Origin: JAGOUN01 sp040389005
GTDB taxonomy: Bacteria; Pseudomonadota; Gammaproteobacteria; JAGOUN01
Direction of reading: 5' to 3'
Length of the DNA stretch: 22,021 bases
Assembly (NCBI GenBank): GCA_040389005.1
Contig: JAZKAS010000038.1
Span: 1 to 22,021, forward strand
This document shows positions 1 to 5,267 of this stretch, in pieces. Made by a program: the position numbers and the translations under genes. The notes below the pieces were generated by a model. The model did not search any database and was not told the DNA's origin. It saw only the letters and a program-made list of their open reading frames with translations. The first letter of the stretch is position 1. The number at the start of each line of letters is the position of its first letter.

Positions 1-57
1 TCGAACTCGCGACCCCAACCTTGGCAAGGTTGTGCTCTACCACTGAGCTATTCCCGC
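1..57 (-). tRNA. glyW: tRNA-Gly (GCC), 3' end cut off by the window edge
   Basis: Read on the minus strand, the segment starts with the acceptor strand GCGGGAA, then a D-arm (AGCTCAGTGGTAGAGC) and an anticodon arm CAACCTTGCCAAGGTTG. The loop TTGCCAA carries anticodon GCC, so it decodes glycine GGC/GGU. The T-arm GGTTCGA-type sequence (GAGTTCGA) ends at the window edge, so the 3' acceptor strand lies outside. Its place downstream of uvrC and pgsA matches E. coli glyW, where tRNA-Cys and tRNA-Leu genes follow; those would lie left of this window. Confidence 0.95.
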
Positions 58-70
58 AACCGAGCTCGGT

Positions 71-98
71 ATTCTAGTGATCTTTCGGAATATGTCAA
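71..98 (-). promoter_or_regulatory. Sigma70-type promoter of the tRNA-Gly gene
   Basis: On the minus strand a perfect -35 box TTGACA (98-93) is followed, after a 16-base spacer, by TAGAAT (76-71). The tRNA 5' end is 13 bases further on, so a short leader is expected. A 12-base palindrome ACCGAGCTCGGT (59-70) occupies the stretch between the -10 box and the tRNA. Confidence 0.75.
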
Positions 99-139
99 GC
101 AAAAATCACCAACTTATAAAGGTTTTTATTCGGCACTGG

Positions 140-541
140 TTAACACTGATTGCTTGCAACAGAAACTTGAGCTTCACGCTGCGCTTCACCATCGTCAAAC
201 ATTCTACCCGAATATTGACTTAAGGAAGACCCTGAATCCCCTTCTAAAAGTCGCTCTCTTACTTCGTCATTCTTTACTTGATCGCCCCTTTCTCCAGCTT
301 GAGATGATGAGCCACCCCTAAGACTATAAAATAAACACCCAAAAAGCGCAAAAGCAGCTAGAACACACGCATAGCTTAGAACCACATCAATAACCGCACC
401 TGATAGACTTGTTTTATCACTCGAAGACGACTCAGTCGACGCCAAAGAAGGCTGAGAAGTCGGCACTGAATCTGCTAAAATATCAGCGGCACACCCAAGT
501 AAAGAAAGTAATAAAAAAGCAGAAGTATTAGACCTAGACAT
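140..541 (-). CDS. Small single-pass membrane protein of unknown function (133 aa)
   Basis: I do not recognise this protein. I chose the ATG at 541; the frame can extend 11 codons further to a TTG at 574, which is less likely. The N-terminus (MSRSNTSAFLLLSLLGCAAD) looks like a secretion signal. LLGC at residues 14-17 resembles a lipobox, so a lipoprotein is possible. A Ser/Thr/Pro-rich stretch follows, then one strong transmembrane helix (about residues 52-78, from AVIDVVLSYA to LFGCLFYSLR), then a charged, Ser/Gln-rich tail ending in Cys. This suggests an exported N-terminal segment and a cytoplasmic tail. The upstream region is very AT-rich, and TATACT at about 30-40 bases before the ATG could be a -10 box without a convincing -35. 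It sits between pgsA and tRNA-Gly, which are adjacent in E. coli, so it is probably an accessory insertion. Confidence 0.6.
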   Translation of the reverse strand: MSRSNTSAFLLLSLLGCAADILADSVPTSQPSLASTESSSSDKTSLSGAVIDVVLSYACVLAAFALFGCLFYSLRGGSSSQAGERGDQVKNDEVRERLLEGDSGSSLSQYSGRMFDDGEAQREAQVSVASNQC

Positions 542-670
542 AGTGTGAATCCAAAAATTATTTATTATGAACAAGAGTATAATTAGAATTTATTAATTAA
601 CACTTAACATACTGAATAAAGTGAAGTAACTCACATTCAACCTAATTTTAGCGACTTATTTTAACAAAAT

Positions 671-1237
671 TTACTTTTCTGATGCCGCGGGATTTAATTT
701 TGGCCATGCCGCCCTAAAATACATCATCATTGACCATACAGTGAGTGCGGCTGACGCATAATACAAAATATATCCCAGCATTAAAAACCAATCTGGTGTA
801 ATTTCTGGCGTGTAATATAAGAGAAAAAGCAACGCTATCATCTGAAATACCGTTTTTACTTTACCGACATAAGACACCGCAACGCTCGTGCGCGCGCCAA
901 TTTCTGCCATCCATTCACGCAAAGCAGAAACTGCAATTTCACGACCAATAATAATCATCGACGGCAAAGTTAACCACGATAAATGCGCATGGCCTAGAAT
1001 TAATACAATCGCTGAAGTCACTAATATTTTATCTGCCACTGGATCTAAAAATGCTCCAAAAGCCGTTGTCTGCTCTAATTTACGAGCAAGATAACCATCC
1101 AACCAATCAGTTAAACAAGCGATTAAAAAAATAGTTGAAGCAAAAGAATGCGCGCCTGCGAAGGGTAAAAAATAAACACTTACCATAAAAGGAATTAATA
1201 ACATTCTGATAACTGAAATCATATTCGGAAAATTCAT
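671..1237 (-). CDS. pgsA: CDP-diacylglycerol--glycerol-3-phosphate 3-phosphatidyltransferase
   Basis: PgsA transfers a phosphatidyl group from CDP-diacylglycerol to glycerol-3-phosphate, the committed step to phosphatidylglycerol and cardiolipin, in the inner membrane. The CDP-alcohol phosphotransferase signature DG-x2-AR-x8-G-x3-D-x3-D is complete (DGYLAR...G...D...D in DWLDGYLARK and FGAFLDPVADK). Several hydrophobic helices surround it, and the 188-aa length is normal for the family. The frame is open 50 codons further upstream into uvrC, but MNFPNMISVIRM at 1237 is the family-like start and is preceded by a clear AGGGG ribosome-binding site. It begins 10 bases after the uvrC stop and is surely cotranscribed with it, as in E. 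coli. Confidence 0.95.
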   Translation of the reverse strand: MNFPNMISVIRMLLIPFMVSVYFLPFAGAHSFASTIFLIACLTDWLDGYLARKLEQTTAFGAFLDPVADKILVTSAIVLILGHAHLSWLTLPSMIIIGREIAVSALREWMAEIGARTSVAVSYVGKVKTVFQMIALLFLLYYTPEITPDWFLMLGYILYYASAALTVWSMMMYFRAAWPKLNPAASEK

Positions 1238-1247
1238 CGTTAATCCC

Positions 1248-2726
1248 CTAATGCAAATGATCAAAAATAATCTTAGCCAATCCTGCACCAATCCCCATGG
1301 CTTTTGCAATATCTTTTTCACTGGCTTGCTGTAATCCTTGCAATCCACCAAAATGCCGCAATAAATCACGCCGCCGTTTTGCACCAACGCCCGGGATATT
1401 TTCTAATACCGACGTCACACGCTTTTTCTTGCGCGCCATTTGATGTCCGGCTACGGCAAATCGATGCGCTTCATCGCGAATGTGTTGAATGAGCAAAAAT
1501 CCTGGATTATTAATTTCAAATAATAATTCTTTTTTAGAATTTGCGATCAAAATCTTGTCGTGCCCCGCTCTTCTTTCTGGGCCTTTGGAAATGCCAATTA
1601 AAACAGGTTCGTGACAATTCAATGTTTGCAATACTTCACGTGCAATATTCACCTGCCCCCACCCGCCATCGATAATAATTAAATCCGGCAGCACCGATTC
1701 TTCTTCAATACGACGCTCATAACGGCGCTGCAATACTTGCCGCATCGCCGCATAATCATCGCCGGGCGTAATATCATTAATAGTAAAGCGTCGATAATCT
1801 TGCTTCAACGCGCCTTCATGATTAAACACGACGCACGAACCAACAATCGCCTCGCCTTGCATATGACTGATATCAAAACATTCAATGCGCTGCGGTATTT
1901 CATCGAGTGATAATATGTCACGCAAAGATTCGCTTTGTATAAAGTACTTTTTCTTAGCAGAAACGATCGATTCAAATACATCACTATACGCGCTTTCTAA
2001 ATCAAGCGATTGCAAAGATTGAATATGCCGTACATTGGCAATTCTATCGCGATAAAACGCCGCTTGTTCATACTCCATTTTTTGAGCCGCCATATCCATT
2101 TTTGTAGCTAATGCATGCAACACTTCTTCGCTTTTACCTTGCAATAGTAAACGCACTTGATTTACATCGGCTTGATAATCCAATTCGCTGATTTTTTTAA
2201 CACACGGTGCGCTACAACGGCCAATTTGATGTTGCAAACACGGTCGCGTGCGAAGTTTAAAAAAACTATCGCGGCAATTTCTCAGTTTAAATATTTTTTG
2301 AATGAGTTTTAAGGTTTGTCTGACCGCAGAAGCATTAGGAAATGGCCCATAAAATTCTGAATTTTTATTGCGAATACCGCGAAAAGATTCAAGCCGAGGA
2401 TAAGCATGTTTGGACAATAAAATATAAGGGTAAGTTTTATCATCGCGCATTAAAATATTATATTTGGGATGATGCTCTTTAATTAAATTACATTCGAGTA
2501 ATAACGCTTCTGATTCTGATTTGGTAATCGTGGTTTTGATATCCACCACCTGCTCTATCATCGCGCGGGTTTTATTCGATTTTTCGCTGGCATTAAAATA
2601 ACTCGCCAAACGTTTCTTTAGATTTTTTGCTTTTCCGACATAAAGCAAGGTTTGATTCACATCAAACATTTGATAGACGCCCGGAAGCGTCGTCATATTT
2701 TTTAAAAACTGAATCGGATCAAACAT
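1248..2726 (-). CDS. uvrC: Excinuclease ABC subunit C, internally shortened (492 aa)
   Basis: UvrC makes both incisions in nucleotide excision repair, acting on the UvrB-DNA complex. The N-terminal GIY-YIG nuclease is intact (GVY 16-18, YVG 29-31, R39, Glu in SESEALLLE about 70-79). Four cysteines (151, 163, 171, 175) match the Cys set proposed to bind an iron-sulfur cluster in E. coli UvrC. A UVR UvrB-binding motif lies at about 197-232. The RNase H-like 5' nuclease keeps ECFDISH (D285), IIIDGG (D353) and IQHIRDEAH (H415), and a helix-hairpin-helix end (IPGVGAKRRRDLL) follows. E. coli UvrC is about 610 aa. The distance from the UVR motif to the first catalytic Asp is about 53 residues here against about 160 there, so roughly 107 linker residues are absent. 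The start overlaps the ycaR stop by one base. Confidence 0.93.
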   Translation of the reverse strand: MFDPIQFLKNMTTLPGVYQMFDVNQTLLYVGKAKNLKKRLASYFNASEKSNKTRAMIEQVVDIKTTITKSESEALLLECNLIKEHHPKYNILMRDDKTYPYILLSKHAYPRLESFRGIRNKNSEFYGPFPNASAVRQTLKLIQKIFKLRNCRDSFFKLRTRPCLQHQIGRCSAPCVKKISELDYQADVNQVRLLLQGKSEEVLHALATKMDMAAQKMEYEQAAFYRDRIANVRHIQSLQSLDLESAYSDVFESIVSAKKKYFIQSESLRDILSLDEIPQRIECFDISHMQGEAIVGSCVVFNHEGALKQDYRRFTINDITPGDDYAAMRQVLQRRYERRIEEESVLPDLIIIDGGWGQVNIAREVLQTLNCHEPVLIGISKGPERRAGHDKILIANSKKELLFEINNPGFLLIQHIRDEAHRFAVAGHQMARKKKRVTSVLENIPGVGAKRRRDLLRHFGGLQGLQQASEKDIAKAMGIGAGLAKIIFDHLH

Positions 2727-2896
2727 TAGCTTTCTAATTTTCGCGCGCTTTCTAGCACCATCATGGGGATGTCTTGAGAAATTGGATAAGCCAGCTTATC
2801 AAATCGACAAATCAGTTCTTGCTGCTCTTTATCGTACTGGAGCTTTCCCTTGCAAACCGGGCAAACCAGCACATCTAATGCATTATTAGTTAACAT
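2726..2896 (-). CDS. ycaR: YcaR/Trm112-family zinc-ribbon protein (56 aa)
   Basis: This is a short gene of 56 codons. The product begins MLTNNALDVLVCPVCKGKLQ and continues with a QELICRFDKLAYPI-type segment. It closely follows E. coli YcaR (UPF0434/Trm112-like), which has ACPVCNGKL and QELICKLDNLAFP at the same places. The cysteines at 12, 15 and 30 fit a small zinc-ribbon fold. The exact role of bacterial YcaR is not established; Trm112 proteins in eukaryotes activate methyltransferases. Its stop codon shares one base with the uvrC ATG (TAATG), so the two are translationally coupled and probably start one operon with pgsA. Only a weak ribosome-binding site (AAAGAA) is visible. Confidence 0.88.
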   Translation of the reverse strand: MLTNNALDVLVCPVCKGKLQYDKEQQELICRFDKLAYPISQDIPMMVLESARKLES

Positions 2897-2900
2897 TTCT

Positions 2901-2943
2901 TTGATATCTCGCTTCTCTGCTTTATGATAAAGGCTATTATAAT
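2901..2943 (+). promoter_or_regulatory. Candidate promoter of the glycosylase-like/two-component operon
   Basis: The 67-base divergent spacer between ycaR and the plus-strand operon holds TTGATA (2901-2906), a 16-base spacer, and TATGAT (2923-2928). A second perfect -10-like TATAAT (2938-2943) follows without a good -35. The reverse complement is also AT-rich, so the minus-strand ycaR-uvrC-pgsA promoter probably overlaps here. Assignment is by inspection only. Confidence 0.4.
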
Positions 2944-2963
2944 CGTATTAAGAGTATTTTCCC

Positions 2964-3722
2964 ATGGACAAAACCGATCTCATTGCAAGCTTTATAAGCC
3001 AAACGCACTACCACCCCACGTGGGAAACCTTGTTAACACGCGGATTACAAGCGATGGATGCGGCTTATTTGCAATCATTACTCGATACGCCGCGTTGGCT
3101 TCCGGGTATCAGTAAGATTTTTAATGCCTTTAGCATGCCTAAAAATTCGGTGAAATATATTTTACTCGGCGAATCCCCGTACCCACGAGCTCAATCGGCA
3201 AACGGTTACGCCTTCTGGGACCAAGCCGTGACGGATCTTTGGGCACCCACAGGCCTGTCTAAACCAGTCAATCGTGCCACTTCGCTGCGCAATTTTATTA
3301 AAATGTTATTGGTCGCATCCGGCGATCTGGATATGAACAACACACAACCTGACGCGATTGCCAGACTTGATAAAACGAATATGATTCAAACTAATCAAGA
3401 ATTATTTGAAAAACTGTTGGCACATGATTTTTTATTACTCAATGCATCGTTAACCCTCGGCAACACGAGCGTTTCACTTTCATCGCAACAATGGCTGCCC
3501 TTTTGGAAAATACTCTTCCCAGTGCTATGTCAAAATCGTCCACGCCCGACGTTAATTCTGTTTGGCAACATTGCTAAAAATGCTGCAGACGCGATCAATA
3601 CCAAAGCATTTCCCAAAGTCATCGCCGAACATCCTTATAATCTGTCTTTCATTTCTAATCAAGATGTTATAAAGTTATTCAAGCCTTTCGAGTTACTCAA
3701 GAAAACTACAGGAGCAACATGA
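2964..3722 (+). CDS. Uracil-DNA-glycosylase-superfamily protein with non-canonical motif A (252 aa)
   Basis: Three blocks match the family 1 uracil-DNA glycosylase layout in order. KYILLGESPYPR (64-75) followed by NGYAFWD (80-86) corresponds to the family's LGQDPYH...GLAFSV. LLLNASLTL (157-165) corresponds to LLLNTVLTV and keeps the uracil-binding Asn (N160). AEHPYNLS (221-228) corresponds to the HPSPLS loop and keeps the catalytic His (H223). However, the water-activating Asp of GQDPYH is replaced by Ser (GESPYP, S71), preceded by Glu70. The length is near that of normal Ung. It could therefore be a glycosylase of other specificity, an inactive DNA-binding relative, or an unassigned subfamily. 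The ATG at 2964 has AAGAG nine bases upstream. Its stop overlaps the response-regulator start by four bases (ATGA), so it is the first gene of that operon. Confidence 0.7.
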   Translation: MDKTDLIASFISQTHYHPTWETLLTRGLQAMDAAYLQSLLDTPRWLPGISKIFNAFSMPKNSVKYILLGESPYPRAQSANGYAFWDQAVTDLWAPTGLSKPVNRATSLRNFIKMLLVASGDLDMNNTQPDAIARLDKTNMIQTNQELFEKLLAHDFLLLNASLTLGNTSVSLSSQQWLPFWKILFPVLCQNRPRPTLILFGNIAKNAADAINTKAFPKVIAEHPYNLSFISNQDVIKLFKPFELLKKTTGAT

Positions 3723-4414
3723 GAATTCTAGTCATTGAAGACGACGAAATGGTCGGCAGCGGCATCTGCAAATGGTTAACCAAAGAAGGTTATACAGTAG
3801 ATTGGTTGCAAGATGGGCTGTCTGCAAAACAAGCCTTACAAACTGAAATCTTTGACATGATAGTGCTGGATATTGGTTTGCCGAAACTCAATGGCCTAGA
3901 TTTGCTAGCGCATTTGCGCGCACGCGGCATGACTGTGCCCGTGTTACTCTTGACGGCGAACGACACCATTGACGATCGCGTTAGAGGGCTTGATAGTGGC
4001 GCAGATGATTATCTTACCAAACCTTATGAGCTCGAAGAACTTTCTGCACGTTTACGCGCACTTTATCGTCGCTTTTCACATCGCGCAGAACCGATTATTA
4101 AACATCGTGGCATGGCGCTTGATCCAGCATCGCATTCAGTGATCTACCTTGGCGAAGAAATGAATTTATCGCGCCGAGAATTTGCGTTACTCCATACTTT
4201 ATTGGCTAATATTGGCCGCGTGCTTTCACGGGAGCATTTAACACAATCACTCTATGGCTGGGGCGACGATGTTGATAGTAATGCACTTGAAGTACATGTG
4301 CATAATTTACGAAAAAAATTCGGTCAAACGTTTATACGCACGATTCGCGGTGTTGGCTATATGATCGAGCGCGATGCAATTGAAGGATTAAAAGATGAGA
4401 AAATACCCTCATGA
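3719..4414 (+). CDS. OmpR/PhoB-family response regulator (QseB/PmrA-like)
   Basis: This 231-aa protein has an N-terminal receiver domain (about 1-115) with the acidic pair D8/D9, phospho-acceptor D51 in VLDIGLP, T79 and K101 (LTKPY). A C-terminal winged-helix DNA-binding domain (about 130-225) includes NLSRREFALLHTLL and VHVHNLRKKF...IRTIRGVGYM. The pattern is closest to QseB/PmrA regulators of Gammaproteobacteria, inferred from motif style. It would be phosphorylated by the kinase encoded next and act as a transcription factor. It overlaps both neighbours by four bases (ATGA at each end), implying coupled translation of three proteins. Its target genes cannot be told from this sequence. Confidence 0.93.
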   Translation: MRILVIEDDEMVGSGICKWLTKEGYTVDWLQDGLSAKQALQTEIFDMIVLDIGLPKLNGLDLLAHLRARGMTVPVLLLTANDTIDDRVRGLDSGADDYLTKPYELEELSARLRALYRRFSHRAEPIIKHRGMALDPASHSVIYLGEEMNLSRREFALLHTLLANIGRVLSREHLTQSLYGWGDDVDSNALEVHVHNLRKKFGQTFIRTIRGVGYMIERDAIEGLKDEKIPS

Positions 4415-5253
4415 GTGACACTTCATTTTCCATGTCTGAAGCCCTGGCACAATTGACTCTTGAGTTATCTGCCAAGGCTTCTAATGAGCTCACTTTAATC
4501 AAACCACAAAGCTATCCTACAGAATTTCAGCCTATGCTGAATGAGCTTAATCATTTATTTACACGCATTCACGCTGATTATGACCGCAATAAACGTTTTT
4601 CTGCGGACGCGGCGCATGAATTGCGAACACCCATGACGGCTTTAAAAACGCAAGCACAACTTGCTTTAGAAATGACAGAACCACAAGAACAACGTAAAGC
4701 GATAGAAAACGTTATTATCAGCATTAACAGAAGCATTCATGTTATTCAGCAATTATTAACATTGAGCCGCCTGGATCATGAAGAAAAACTTAATGATGTC
4801 TCCAACGTGCACCTAGAAAGTATCTGCGCTGAATTAATCGCATTTATGTATCCACAAGCGTTAGAAAAAAATATTGAAATAGAATTATCAAATGAATGCT
4901 CAAATCCGATTGTCAGCGGCAATGAAGCTGCTTTAGGCATTTTACTCCGCAACCTTCTTGATAATGCTATTCGTTATACACCCAATGACGCACGCATTGA
5001 TGTTAGAATCATCGAACACAGCAATAATATTTTATTGCAAATTATTGATAATGGCCCTGGCATTCCTGAAGAATATCGCGATAAAGTATTTGATCGTTTT
5101 TTCCGCGTGTTGGGCACAAAACAAACTGGCAGCGGTTTAGGGCTCGCGATTGTAAAACAAATTACCGATTTGCATAAGGCAAAAATTCATTTGCAAACAT
5201 CCGAATCTGGCCAAGGATTAACAGTCACTGTTTTTTTTCGAAAACCTAAATAA
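4411..5253 (+). CDS. Histidine kinase without a sensor or membrane domain (QseC-like, 280 aa)
   Basis: The catalytic part is complete: DHp box FSADAAHELRTP with H69, N-box NLLDNAIRY (N185), G1 box DNGPG (D213), F-box DRFFRV and G2 box GSGLGLAIV (240-248). Residues 10-55 (ALAQLTLELSAKASNEL...ELNHLFTRI) match the HAMP-to-DHp segment of QseC-type kinases. The usual 170-200 residues before it, holding two transmembrane helices and a periplasmic sensor, are absent. No membrane segment is visible anywhere. The start lies in an ATGA overlap with the regulator gene, so there is no room for the missing part upstream. The protein is thus probably cytoplasmic and either constitutive or controlled by another partner. 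All catalytic boxes are intact, so it is unlikely to be a decayed gene. Confidence 0.9.
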   Translation: MSDTSFSMSEALAQLTLELSAKASNELTLIKPQSYPTEFQPMLNELNHLFTRIHADYDRNKRFSADAAHELRTPMTALKTQAQLALEMTEPQEQRKAIENVIISINRSIHVIQQLLTLSRLDHEEKLNDVSNVHLESICAELIAFMYPQALEKNIEIELSNECSNPIVSGNEAALGILLRNLLDNAIRYTPNDARIDVRIIEHSNNILLQIIDNGPGIPEEYRDKVFDRFFRVLGTKQTGSGLGLAIVKQITDLHKAKIHLQTSESGQGLTVTVFFRKPK

Positions 5254-5267
5254 AATTATTGATCGTT

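Noticed and set aside
59..70. 12-base palindrome ACCGAGCTCGGT as an operator
   Set aside because: It lies at the expected transcription start and tRNA leader; a short chance palindrome or leader hairpin is as likely, and no regulator is implied.
671..1387. Long N-terminal extension of PgsA (50 extra codons)
   Set aside because: It would overlap the end of uvrC; the ATG at 1237 has a strong ribosome-binding site and gives the family N-terminus.
4411..5253. Histidine kinase as a pseudogene
   Set aside because: All catalytic boxes are intact, the frame is open and the start is coupled to the regulator gene, so a functional shortened kinase fits better.
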